Source of the DNA: Megaleporinus macrocephalus
Taxonomy: Eukaryota > Chordata > Actinopteri > Characiformes > Anostomidae
Reading direction: 5' to 3'
Assembly: GCA_021613375.1 (NCBI GenBank)
Contig: CM038728.1
Location: 34,029,799-34,093,798, forward strand
DNA length: 64,000 nt
Part shown: positions 23,679 through 33,965 of the stretch, piece after piece
Layout of the letters: every line of letters starts with the position of its first letter
Position numbering within the stretch: position 1 is the first letter of the stretch
Notes under the pieces: model-generated
Databases searched by the model: none
The model's input: only the letters and a program-made list of their open reading frames with translations
What the model was told of the DNA's origin: nothing
Program-made: the position numbers and the translations under genes

Positions 23679-23712
<34 letters not shown>
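23393..23712. repeat. CACTAGTG minisatellite, inverted relative to the 13-kb array
   Basis: Five to six units of roughly 55-60 bp contain CACTAGTGAACACACTCTAG and GGGCAATGAAACACCCACAT. The reverse complement is the basic module of the 12.9-13.8 kb array. It abuts family D copy 1 directly at the left and ends in (CA)n at about 23,680-23,710. Confidence 0.85.
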
Positions 23713-23770
23713 GTAAATGTACATGAATGAAAACAAGCTGAAATTAAATAGGAGTAACGAGACTATGTTT

Positions 23771-24297
23771 AATAGAGTGTAAAGTTTGGTGGAGGGGGGA
23801 TCATGGTGTGGGGTTGTTTTTCATGAGCTGGGCTTGAACCCTCAGTTCCAATAAAAGGAGCTCTTAATGCTTCAGAAGACCAAGAGCTTCTAAACAATTT
23901 CATGTTCTCCAACTCTGTGGGGACAGTTTGGGGACGACCCCTTCCTGTTCCAACATAGCTGCCCACCAGTGCACAGAGCAGCTCTATAAAGACATGGAGG
24001 AGGGAGTTTGGTGTGGAGGAACTTGACTGGCCTGCACAGAGTCCTGACCTCAACCTGATAGAACACCTTTGGGCTGAATTAGAGCGAAGACTGTGAGCCA
24101 GACCTTCTCATCCAACATCAGTGTCTGACCTCACCAATGGTCCTCTGGAAGAACATTCCAGTCAAACATTCCCATAAACACTCTCCTAAACCGTGTGGAG
24201 AGACTTCCCAGAAGAACTGAAGCTGTTACAGCTGCAAAGGTTGGGCCGACATCATATTAAACCCTATGGATTAAGAATGGGACGCCACTCAAGTTAA
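23771..24297 (+). mobile_element. Tc1-like transposon, copy A (3' half only)
   Basis: Only the C-terminal half of a Tc1-like transposase is left. It starts at GTGTAAAGTTTGGTGGAG (KFGGGG) and holds the catalytic-Glu region at about 24,037-24,072 (SPDLNLIEHLW) and the end AAKVGPTS near 24,232-24,256. In-frame stops and indels break it, for example a TGA where an Arg/Arg-like codon is expected in the RRL region. Right inverted terminus is missing. Copies B (37.9 kb) and C (62.1 kb) belong to the same family. Confidence 0.85.
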
Positions 24298-24893
24298 TTT
24301 GCAAATGAAAACTGAGGAGCGAGATTGAGGGGTTAAAAAGTTTCCCATTCCACGTGGTATTCACGTGTGATTCGTGTGGCATTTTCCCGCAGAGTTCTGT
24401 TACTTTATAAAGGTTGGGTAATGGATCAGGAGTGCGGCGCAATTGATCAGTGTTAAACGCAGCCGTCAGTGCTTTTAGGTACACAGAACATTAGGACGTT
24501 ATTCGTCCCGCTGATGAGACGCCCCTGCGGAGCACTTGGCAAAAGCGTTTCGCTGCTAATCAAAATGTAAATTGCACGCTGTTGTTATCTTATGATGAAT
24601 ATTGGACTCTCCGGCCCTTTTCCGAGGGGCCAGTGTTCCGCTGCGCCTTTAAGATTGCAGCCTGTGGATTTGTAAACTGCACCGCGCAAATAAAAGCCAG
24701 TCTTTACTGATCCACTAAATGTCAGTGCTGCTCCCAAACTGACATTAAAACAAGATTATTTAATATCTAAGACAGATGATGCTTATCAAGCCGTCGGCAG
24801 TTCAGAGAACAGAAATGAAGGATCGTGATTGCGTTTCTTCTGGAAATAAAGCCGCAATTAACAGACAACTTCCAGACCTGGAAACAGTCGAGA

Positions 24894-24897
<4 letters not shown>
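24298..24897. other. Unique sequence, candidate regulatory block
   Basis: Repeat-free and balanced in composition from about 24,300 to 24,720, with no exon or RNA gene recognised. Confidence 0.25.

Positions 24898-24977
<80 letters not shown>
24898..24977. repeat. (TA)n microsatellite
   Basis: An uninterrupted TA run of about 39 repeats that ends exactly where a Tc1-like terminus begins (24,978). Confidence 0.95.
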
Positions 24978-24980
<3 letters not shown>

Positions 24981-25273
24981 TACCACTCAAAAGTTTGGGA
25001 TCATAGTGAAATGTTCTTGTTTCAATGGAGTATCTTCTTCCTTAACACAACAATGGACTGACGGGTCTCTAAAGAAAGTTGTTTCTTTCTGGTCATTGTG
25101 AGTCGGTCAGCAAGCCATCAACTGCTGATCTTCAGATACTAAACTAACCTAGAATGTTGTTCCCTTTTATACTCACTTATTAGTAGAATGTTTTTCAGCT
25201 GTGATCACAATTGAGCAAGAGTGTCCTAACAACCAATTAGTCCAATAACATCCTTAACTTGGATTGGTGGTCG
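24978..25273 (+). mobile_element. Tc1-like element, terminal fragment of a second family
   Basis: It starts with CACTACCACTCAAAAGTTTG, a terminus I know from another fish Tc1-like family, followed by GTTGTTTCTTTCTGGTCATT, TTTTCAGCTGTGATCACAAT, GTGTCCTAACAACCAATTAG and TAACTTGGATTGGTGG, which match that family's non-coding end region. No transposase part is present. It begins at a TA run, as expected for an element that inserts at TA. Family A copy 5 follows within about 15 bp. Confidence 0.7.
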
Positions 25274-25284
25274 TACCAGGAGAT

Positions 25285-25480
25285 TTGTGCTGGTGTGAGT
25301 GGATCAGACACAGCAGTGCTGCTGCTGGAGTGTTAAAACACTGTGTCCACTCACTGTCCACTCTATTAGACACTACTACTACTTGCTGGTCCACCTTGTA
25401 GATGTAAAGTCAGAGACAGTAGCTCATCTGCTGCTGCACAGTTTGTGTTCCTCTAGTCCTTCATCAGTGACTTCATACAC
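25285..25480. mobile_element. Family A interspersed element, copy 5
   Basis: The order is GAGTGGATCAGACACAGCAG, GGAGTGTTAAAACACTGTGT, CTCTATTAGACACTACTACT, GTAGATGTAAAGTCAGAGAC and CTAGTCCTTCATCAGTGACT. The left flank block is in the same orientation as in copy 4, but the inner module is reversed. The copy is truncated just before the point where the 14-bp array sits in copy 3. Confidence 0.75.
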
Positions 25481-25514
25481 TGACTGAGGACAGACCCTCG
25501 ACTGCAGTGTTGGT

Positions 25515-26360
25515 CTGACCTGCACTCGTCTGTTTGTCGTTTTTTTTCATCCCTCTTTTTTCCCCCCATAGAGTCCCATTCATTTTCAACTGAAGCCAAA
25601 CATTATGGTTTCATTTAATCTACAGCCTCCAATCTGCCTGTACTCACTCAGAGCAGATCCACAACCTCTAATCCACACACATACTGACCTGCACTCCTCT
25701 ATTCTATCGTTTATTCATCCCTCGTTCCCCCCATAGGATCCCATTCATTTTTAACTGAAGCCAAACATTACAGTTTCATTCAACAACTACCCTCAAACTG
25801 CCTCTACTAACTCAGGGCAGATCCCCAAACACTAATCCACAGATATACTGACCCACACTCCTCTATTTATTGTTTATTCTTCTCTCTATCTTCCCATAGG
25901 ATCCCATTCATTTTCGGCCAAACTCAAACACTACAGTTTCATTCAACCTACAGCCTCCAAAGTACCTCTACTCACTCAGAGCAGATCCGCAACCTCTAAT
26001 CCACAGACATACTGAACCACACTCATCGATTTGTCGTTTATTCATCCCTCGCTCCTCCCATAGAATCCCATTCATGTTCGGCCGAACCCAAACATTACAG
26101 TTTTGTTTAACCTGCAACCTCCAAAGTGCCTCGACTCATTCAGCACAAATCCCTAAACACTAATTCACAGATATACTGACCCACACTCATTTATTTTATC
26201 CATTCATCCCTCAATATTCCCATAGGATCCCATTCACTCAAACACTATGTTTTCGTTCAATCTACAGCCTCCAAACTGCCTCTACTCACTCAGAGCAGAA
26301 CCCTAAACTCTAATCCACAGACATCCTGACCCACACTCATCGATTTGTCATTTATCCGCA
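25515..26360. repeat. 164-bp tandem repeat (satellite-like), about 5 copies
   Basis: Units start with CTGACCTGCACTC or CTGACCCACACTC at 25,515, 25,684, 25,848, 26,012, 26,176 and 26,326 (spacings 169, 164, 164, 164 and 150). Shared blocks are CATAGGATCCCATTCATTTT, CAAACATTACAGTTTCATT, CTACAGCCTCCAA, CTCACTCAGAGCAGAT and CTAATCCACAGA. Copies are diverged by roughly ten percent or more by eye. No open frame spans them. Confidence 0.9.
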
Positions 26361-27160
26361 ACTATCCATGCACTTTTCTAGCAGTAATTAAGATCTAATC
26401 CACAAAAGCTGTGAAGTCTTATAACAGTCCGGCATTTCCAAACAACCCTGTGCTTTAATCTCATTAGCATTCACGCCACTGCGACCGTATCAGATTTCAA
26501 CGACAGTGTAATTTGTATCAGATCCAAATTTCCAATCCGAGACTCATCACCGGAGTCATTCTTACTCGTCTGGAATGCACTTGTTAGAACGGCGTGAGGT
26601 CGGCGCGTTACCTCATTCCGACCAGCTGCCTGCGTTTGATTGACTAAGTAATTGTCCCTCGAATTTTTTTTCCCGTGGATTGATTTCCGAAACAAGGTGT
26701 GGAAAATCAAGTGTGCTCGAACGTACAATAGACAGTGAACGCAGGGGCTTCCTGATAATCACCTTGGCATTTTTCCTTCAGCGTGCCGTATATTTCTTGG
26801 TGAGCAAGACTTTCATTTGCATGTTAATGAAGGTTAAGGGCAGAAGCCACTAATTACAATCCAGCGAAGGCCTGTCTAATGGCCCACTGAAGACGCAGCA
26901 TAGCTCCCATAATTCCATTATGCAAATAACACTGAGGGCCAGGAACCCGTGACCTCGGCGGACTTCGCCGGGTCCCGGCGACCGGCCCGCACAAATGAAT
27001 CCATACACTTCTGAATAATGATGACGGTGGTTAGAGGGACGGACGGGAGCCCATCTCCACTAAACAAACAGGGAACAGCGGCGGGCGCTGATGTGCGTCT
27101 GCTGGTGCTGCTTGTGGAACTTGCTGAGCATGTTTAATACTTTAATATCTCCTAATTTCA
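26361..27160. other. Unique block with paired octamer words, candidate enhancer
   Basis: Contains ATTTGCAT at 26,815-26,822 and ATGCAAAT at 26,920-26,927, with TTAATGA and TAATTACAAT words between them, in sequence with no repeats. The block 26,940-27,060 is CpG-rich. No exon recognised. Confidence 0.35.
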
Positions 27161-27304
27161 TTATTTATTTATTTGTTTATTTATTTATTTATTCATTTAG
27201 TGGTCCGTCTTCTGACAACATAATCATGTTTACTTTCTTATTGGATTATGTTTGTTTATTTATTTAAGTTGAATAAACTTTTAGAATTTATGCTGTTGAA
27301 AAAT

Positions 27305-27343
<39 letters not shown>

Positions 27344-27352
27344 TTTGTTTGT

Positions 27353-27383
<31 letters not shown>

Positions 27384-27386
27384 TTT
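27161..27386. repeat. (TTTA)n microsatellite clusters
   Basis: A (TTTA)n run at about 27,161-27,195 and a longer one at about 27,302-27,386 with a few TTTG variants, separated by AT-rich sequence. Confidence 0.9.
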
Positions 27387-27387
27387 G

Positions 27388-27790
27388 AGTTACTGTGTAT
27401 AAGATATCTGCGTCCAGTCTCTCGAGTTCCGAGCGAGGCTGTGAATCACATTAGTATGTCTCCGTGGACGCAGTGAGGAGAAACACAGGTTTTCAGACGC
27501 CGGTGAGAAAACATCTCGTGGTGAACGAGCTCAGACACTCACTGGTGAATGACCTGGTGACTAATTGGATAACGAGTTGGATGAAAGTCATGCGCTCACA
27601 GACGGAGCTGACTGAGCGGGGATCAGATAAAAGGAGTCACTGTGATCAGCATCAATGATAGAAGTTATAAAACAGATTATATAGTTTAAGTGTACGTACT
27701 CACTGTGTCCACTGAACCCACACCAGCCCGGAAAACACATACTATTGTTATATACTGTTACTATTTATTAAATCTAATTGAAAAACAACT
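27388..27790. other. Unique sequence, nothing recognised
   Basis: About 400 bp of mixed sequence, no supported gene. Confidence 0.3.
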
Positions 27791-27799
27791 GACATGCAA

Positions 27800-27967
27800 T
27801 TTATCTCTCTTTCTTTTTGTCTCTCTCTTTCTTTTTGTCTCTCTCTCTGTGTCTCCCTTTCATCCTCTTTGTCTGTTTCCCTTTCTCTCTCTTTCTGTCT
27901 TCCTTTCTGTCTCTCTCTGTCTCTCTCTCTCTGTTTCTTTTTCTCTTTCTCTCTCTCTCTGTGTTTC

Positions 27968-28021
<54 letters not shown>

Positions 28022-28050
28022 TCTCTGTCCCTCTCTCCCTCTCTCTGTCA
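27800..28050. repeat. Polypyrimidine (CT)n-rich tract
   Basis: About 250 bp of C and T with interspersed G, mainly CTCTCT, TTTCTTT and TCTGTCTC. It is open in several frames as Ser/Leu/Phe runs, which is an artefact. Confidence 0.95.
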
Positions 28051-28150
28051 GATTAAAAAGGATCTACTTTAACAGAGTTATGTTTTCTCAAATTAATAAA
28101 TATTAATACAACATTAATATAATAATGACACTATGATGGTTTTGTTTTTT

Positions 28151-28965
28151 TAGTACGGTGGTGTAGTGGTTAGTACGGTGGTGTAGTGGTTAGTATGGTG
28201 GTGTAGTGGTTAGTATGGGGGTTAGTGGTTAGTACAGTGGTGTAGTCGTCATTATGGTGGTGTAGTGGTTAGTATGGTGGTGTAATGGTTAGTATGGGGG
28301 TTAGTGGTTAGTACAGTGGTGTAGTCGTCATTATGGTGGTGTAGTGGTTAGTATGGTGGTGTAGTGGTTAGTACGGTGGTGTAGTGGTTAGTACGGTGGT
28401 GTAGTGGTCAGTACGGTGGTGTAGTGGTCAGTACGGTGGTGTAGTGGTTAGTACGGTGGTGTAGTGGTTAGTACGGTGGTGTAGTGGTTAGTATGGTGAT
28501 GTAGTGGTTAGTATGGTGGTGTAGTGGTTAGTACGGTGGTGTAGTGGTTAGTACGGTGGTGTAGTGGTTAGTACGGTGGTGTAGTGGTCAGTATGGTGGT
28601 GTAGTGGTTAGTACGGTGGTGTAGTGGTTAGTATGGTGGTGTAGTGGTCAGTACGGTGGTGTAGTGGTCAGTATGGTGGTGTAGTGGTTAGTAAGGTGGT
28701 GTAGTGGTTAGTACGGTGGTGTAGTGGTTAGTATGGTGGTGTAGTGGTTAGTATGGTGGTGTAGTGGTCAGTACGGTGGTGTAGTGGTCAGTATGGTGGT
28801 GTAGTGGTCAGTATGGTGGTGTAGTGGTTAGTAAGGTGGTGTAGTGGTTAGTACGGTGGTGTAGTGGTTAGTATGGTGGTGTAGTGGTTAGTATGGTGGT
28901 GTAGTGGTTAGTATGGTGGTGTAGTGGTCAATATGGTGGTGTAGCGGTTAGCATGGTGGTGTAGC
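28151..28965 (+). repeat. 20-bp minisatellite with tRNA A-box-like unit, array 1
   Basis: About 41 copies of GGTGGTGTAGTGGTTAGTAC, with C/T at the last base, TTA or TCA before it, and a few rearranged units near 28,213 and 28,290. The core GTGTAGTGGTTAG is the D-arm/A-box sequence shared by several tRNA genes (for example Val and Glu types) and the head of tRNA-derived SINEs. The array runs straight into sequence that looks like the tail of such a SINE (next entry). No B-box was seen in the array. Confidence 0.95.
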
Positions 28966-29075
28966 CTGCCTCCGCCTGATGATGCTGGGATTGGCTCTGA
29001 CCCCCCAAACCACAGCCCTCACCCACCCCCATGACCCCAACTAGCCAGATAAAGCAGATGATGATGGATGGATAG
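28966..29075 (+). mobile_element. SINE-like tail following array 1
   Basis: CTGATGATGCTGGGATTGGC, CCCCATGACCCCAACTAGCC and CAGATAAAGCAGATGATGAT followed by GGATGGATAGG resemble the 3' part of a fish SINE whose usual ending is a description-like GACCCTGAACTGGATAAGCG with a (GAT)-rich tail. The body between head and tail is missing, as if replaced by the 20-bp array. Confidence 0.5.
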
Positions 29076-29079
29076 GTTT

Positions 29080-29667
29080 TAAACTAGTTTATTCCCTACA
29101 AAGCGTGTCTGGAGACCAGCTTAACCTCAAATTGGCTCCTTGTTTGATTGTTAATATGGAGAATATCAGAACTAATAATTAAATAATTAAACGTATATTC
29201 CTGCCTGAATGTGACGGAGGAGGAATCCACACGTGTGAGATTTATTCAGCTCTAGCTGGAGCGACGTGTGATCCACAATTAATTCAGCTAATTCATCATT
29301 TACTGCTTCGGGCAGAGTTTTAAACGGGAAACTCTAAAACTGACACTCCGCGCAGGTCTGTTAATTACTATTTATACCTGTTTTAATATCTCCCGAATAA
29401 AACCTGTCTGCGGCGAGCGGGCGGCGTCTGTACGAGCGGCGTCTGTACGAGCCGGAACGTTTCCGAAATTACCCGCTTTATTAACTCGTATAAACCCCCA
29501 ACATGTTCATCACAGCCTCTGATCAGAAACACGCTTCAGAGAAAGAACAAAAACAAAGAGAATAAATATCTAAACCAGCTTCAGCTGAAACCTGCAGCTC
29601 AGAGCAGAACCAGAAGAAACAAACACAAACACATATACACCACAGAGATAACAGGACATTCACACAT
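29080..29667. other. Unique sequence, no gene seen
   Basis: Mixed composition with a GC-rich part near 29,405-29,460, including a short GAGCGGCGTCTGTAC duplication. No exon recognised. Confidence 0.3.
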
Positions 29668-31434
29668 ACTAACTACCTCACACCAACTGTACAGCACCAA
29701 CTACTGCACACCACCTACCTCACACCAGCTAACTCACACCAACTGTACAGCACCAACTACTGCACACCACCTACCTCACACCAGCTAACTCACACCAACT
29801 GTACAGCACCAACAACCCGCACACCACCTACCTCACACCAACTACCTCACACCAACTGTACAGCACCAACTACTGCACACCACCTACCTCACACCAGCTA
29901 ACTCACACCAACTGTACAGCACCAACTACTGCACACCACCTACCTCACACCAGCTAACTCACACCAACTGTACAGCACCAACTACTGCACACCACCTACC
30001 TCACACCAGCTAACTCACACCAACTGTACAGCACCAACTACTGCACACCACCTACCTCACACCAACTGTACAGCACCAACTACTGCACACCACCTACCTC
30101 ACATCAACTGTACAGCACCAACAACCCGCACACCACCTACCTCACACCAACTGTACAGCACCAACTACTGCACACCACCTACCTCACACCAGCTAACTCA
30201 CACCAACTGTACAGCACCAACAACCCGCACACCACCTACCTCACACCAACTGTACAGCACCAACAACCCGCACACCACCTACCTCACACCAACTGTACAG
30301 CACCAACTACTGCACACCACCTACCTCACACCAGCTAACTCACACCAACTGTACAGCACCAACAACCCGCACACCACCTACCTCACACCAACTGTACAGC
30401 ACCAACAACCTGCACACCACCTAACTTACATCAACTGTACTGTATCAACTACTGCGCTCCAGCTGTACTACACACCAACTACTGCACACCACCTACCTCA
30501 CATCAAATATACTGCACCAACTACCTCACACCAACTTGTACAGCACCAACTACTGCACACCACCTACCTCACATCAACTGTACAGCACCACCTACCTCAC
30601 ATCAACTGTACAGCACCAACTACCTCACATCAACTGTACAGCACCAACTACCTCATACAACTGTTCTGCACCAACTACCACACACCACCTGTACAGCACC
30701 AACAACCCGCAAACCAGCTACCTCACATCAACTGTACTGTATCAACTACTGCGCTCCAGCTGTACTACACACCAACTACTGCACACCACCTACCTCACAT
30801 CAAATATACTGCACCAACTACCTCACACCACCTACCTCACATCAACTATACTGTACCAACTACTGCACACCACCTACCTCACATCAACTGTACTGCACCA
30901 ACTACTGCACACCACCTACCTCACATCAACTGTACTGCACCAACTACTGCACACCACCTGTACAGCACCAACAACCCGCACACCACCTACCTCACATCAA
31001 CTGTACAGCACCAACTACCTCACACCACCTACCTCACACCAACTGTACAGCACCAACTACTGCACACCACCTACCTCACATCAAATATACTGCACCAACT
31101 ACCTCACATCAACTGTACTGCACCAACTACTGCACACCACCTACCTCACATCAAATATACTCCACCAGCTACCTCACATCAACTGTACTGTATCAACTAA
31201 TGCGCTCCAGCTGTTCTACACACCAACTACTGCACACCACCTACCTCACATCAAATATACTGCACCAACTACCTCACACCAACTTGCACAGCACCAACTA
31301 CTGCACACCACCTAACTTACATCAAATATACTGTACCAACTACCGCACACCATCTGTACAGCACCAACAACCCGCACACCAGCTACCTCACATCAACTGT
31401 AGTGCACCAACTACCACACAATAGCTGTAGTGCA
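29668..31434. repeat. 42-bp minisatellite (CACCAACTGTACAGCACCAA)
   Basis: The basic unit is 42 bp: CACCAACTGTACAGCACCAA, then CTACTGCACACCACCTACCT and CA. Modules CACCAGCTAACT, CAACAACCCG and CATCAAATATACTG are inserted in many units, so the period varies. Two blocks starting TGTACTGTATCAACTACTGC recur at 30,435, 30,733 and (variant) 31,185. The 259-codon frame at 30.5-31.3 kb is a repeat artefact. A retroposon tail interrupts the end of the array. Confidence 0.9.
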
Positions 31435-31665
31435 GCTGTAGTGTTTATTTTATTTTTTATTTTTTATTCTTTAACTATAAAAATACTTTTATTCTTCAAC
31501 TTATATTATTATACTTTGTATATTTTGTATTTATTTTTTAATATTTCTTTTATTTGTTATCTTTATCTATTGGTGAATGGAGGAGCAGCAAAGTAAGAAT
31601 TTCATTGTACAGTGTAACTGTCTGTTCTGCTGTACACATAACAATAAAACTCTTGAATCTTGAAA
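31435..31665 (+). mobile_element. Retroposon 3' end inserted in the 42-bp array
   Basis: The insert starts at GCTGTAGTGTTTATTTT, is T-rich in its first half, and ends with AAGTAAGAATTTCATTGTAC, ACAGTGTAACTGTCTG and ACAATAAAACTCTTGAATCT plus a short A run. That ending is typical of a fish retroposon 3' tail with an AATAAA signal. A 28-bp stretch beginning CCAACTACCACACAATAGC is present on both sides (31,407-31,434 and about 31,667-31,694), either a target-site duplication or two neighbouring array units. Confidence 0.7.
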
Positions 31666-31734
31666 ACCAACTACCACACAATAGCTGTAGTGCACCAACT
31701 ACCACACACAGCAACTTAAAAATAAGACCATGTT

Positions 31735-31962
31735 TATTTTACATTTCCTCACTGTCCAAGAAAAAAACAAAAATCTCCATTTCTGTTGTTTTGGGGTTTT
31801 TTTGCAACTCGGTCTGTTGTGTAAACACATTCACAAGAAACGGACTTGGAAATATTTCTGGTTCCATAGACTTACATTAAAAGTAGAGCAGGTTTTTGTC
31901 CTTTCCTGTAAAGTGAGCAGGTTTGGAGATGCTTGTTGTTTATTTGGACCGTGACGATATTT
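31735..31962 (+). mobile_element. Family C short repeat, copy 2
   Basis: CTCACTGTCCAAGAAAAAAA at the left and TTTGGACCGTGACGATATTT at the right look like imperfect inverted ends. The middle has GGAAATATTTCTGGTTCCAT and AGACTTACATTAAAAGTAGA, as in copy 1 (8.84 kb) and copy 3 (61.9 kb). Length is about 220 bp, with no coding capacity. Confidence 0.55.
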
Positions 31963-32473
31963 AGAGAGTCAGAACTTTAAGAGCGTGTGGATTCACAGAT
32001 TCAGCTCTACCTTCTTACCGGATGTCTGAACTTTATCTTCCGCCTCTTCTGTCTATCGGATCAGCTCCTATTGATCTGTGTTTTGAGTGAAAACCTCCAC
32101 AAAGCTGATTCCTTCAGGAGCTTCTCACAGCAGCGCGTTGGTTCTGGGAGGGAACAGAGAACTCAAGCCCAGAGCTGATGTTAACACACACTTCACAGGA
32201 AAACAAACAGCTGGTTCTCGGCTGCACCACACCTCACACCATTGATCCATCTTTCACACTCCACCTCAGAAGACACAGTTTGCTTTCCTTCACTGAGAGC
32301 GTGAAGATGTGGGTGAAGGAGAAGATATGACCTTGTTTACGTCCTGCACACTGTTATTACTGAGCCAACAGCCCAATAAGAGTGAAACATGTCTGAGAAG
32401 TGATCACAAATCCAAGAGTGTCAAACATTTCACTCTTCTATGACATTTTAAACTTACAGTAACAGTAACACTG
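31963..32473. other. Unique sequence, nothing recognised
   Basis: About 500 bp of mixed sequence, no supported gene or repeat. Confidence 0.3.
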
Positions 32474-32629
32474 CTTGGCCACTTTATCAGAAACCCCTCT
32501 TTTACAACTCCACCTTGCTGGTGTACAGTTAGAGTATGTAGCTCGTCTATTCCTCCATTTTTGTTAGTCATACTCTAGTGCTTAATCAGTGGACAGTTTC
32601 TATAGAGGTTTCCAATAAAGTGGCCAAGC
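32474..32629. mobile_element. Short inverted-repeat element ending in AATAAAGTGGCC
   Basis: The left end CTTGGCCACTTTATCAGAAA and right end TTTCCAATAAAGTGGCCAAG are imperfect inverted repeats of about 21 bp (about 19 pairs). The element is about 156 bp with no coding capacity. Ends of the form CCTAATAAAGTGGCC are frequent in fish genomes. Its right end is the start of the tandem array in the next entry. Confidence 0.75.
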
Positions 32630-33965
32630 ACAAGGTTAGTGTTTTTAATTAAGCGGACAGTTAGTGGAAACACAAGGTGGGTGTTTCTAATAAAGTGGCC
32701 AGTTAGTGTAAGCACAAGGTCAGTGTTTCTAATAACGTGGCCAGTTAGTGTAAGCACATGGTCAGTGTTTCTAATAAAGTGGCCAGTTAGTGGAAATACA
32801 AGGTGGATGTTTCTAATAAAGTGGCCAGTTAGTGGAAACACTACAAAAGATAGGTGTCTCTAACAAAGTGGCCAGTTAGCGAAAGCACAAGGTTTTGTTT
32901 CTAATAAAGTGGCCAGTTAGTGAAAGCACAAGGTGGGTGTTTCTACTAAAATGGCCAGTTAGTGGAACCACAAGGTGGGTGTTTCTACTAAAGTGGCCAG
33001 TTAGCGGAACCACAAGGTTGGATGTTTCTAATAAAGTGGCAAGAAGATTTAAGCACAAGGTGGGTGTTTCTAATAAAGTGGCCAGTAAGTGAAAGCACAA
33101 GGTGGGTGTTTCTACTAAAGTGGCCAGTTAGTGGAACCACAAGGTGGGTGTTTCTACTAAAGTGGCCAGTTAGCGGAACCACAAGGTTGGATGTTTCTAA
33201 TAAAGTGGCCAGAAGATTTAAGCACAAGGTGGGTGTTTCTACTAAAGTGGCCAGTTGATTTAAGCACAAGGTGGGTGTTTCTAATAAAGTGGCCAGTTAG
33301 TGGAAATACAAGGTGGGTGTTTCTACTAAAGTGGCCAGTTAGTGTAAGTTCAAGGTGGGTGTTTCTAATAAAGTGGCCAGTTAGTGGAACCACAAGGTGG
33401 GTGTTTCTACTAAAGTGGCCAGTTAGTGGAACCACAAGGTGGGTGTTTCTACTAAAGTGGCCAGTTAGCGGAACCACAAGGTTGGATGTTTCTAATAAAG
33501 TGGCCAGAAGATTTAAGCACAAGGTGGGTGTTTCTACTAAAGTGGCCAGTTAGTGGAACCACAAGGTGGGTGTTTCTAATGAAGTGGCCAGTTGATTTAA
33601 GCACAAGGTGGGTGGTTCTAATAAAGTGGCCAGTTAGTGGAAATACAAGGTGGGTGTTTCTACTAAAGTGGCCAGTTAGTGTAAGTTCAAGGTGGGTGTT
33701 TCTAATAAAGTGGCCAGTTAGTGGAACCACAAGGTTGAATGTTTCTAATAAAGTGGCCAGTTAGTGGAAGTACAAGGTTGGTGTTTCTAATAAAGTGGCC
33801 AGTTAGTGTAAGCACAAGGTTGTGTTTCTAATAAAGTGGCCAGTTAGTGGACACACAAGGTTGGATGTTTCTAATAAAGTGGCCAGTGAGTGGAAATACA
33901 AGGTAGGTTTTTTTTTATAAAGTGGCCAGTTAGTGTCAGCACAAGGTTGTGTTTCTAATAAAGTG
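32608..33965. repeat. 42-bp minisatellite made from a transposon terminus
   Basis: About 32 units of GTGTTTCTAATAAAGTGGCC, AGTTAGTGGAAACACAAGG and TGG. The first half is the right inverted terminus of the short element at 32,474-32,629. Units vary in TAATAAA/TACTAAA and in the AGTTAGTG/AGAAGATTTA module. A multi-unit block starting at a GGTTGGATGTTTCTAATAAA motif recurs at about 33,017, 33,186 and 33,481. The 74-121 codon frames in both directions are artefacts of a period divisible by three. Confidence 0.92.

Noticed and set aside
30536..31424. Thr/His/Gln-rich frames of 74 and 259 codons
   Set aside because: They are readings of the 42-bp minisatellite.
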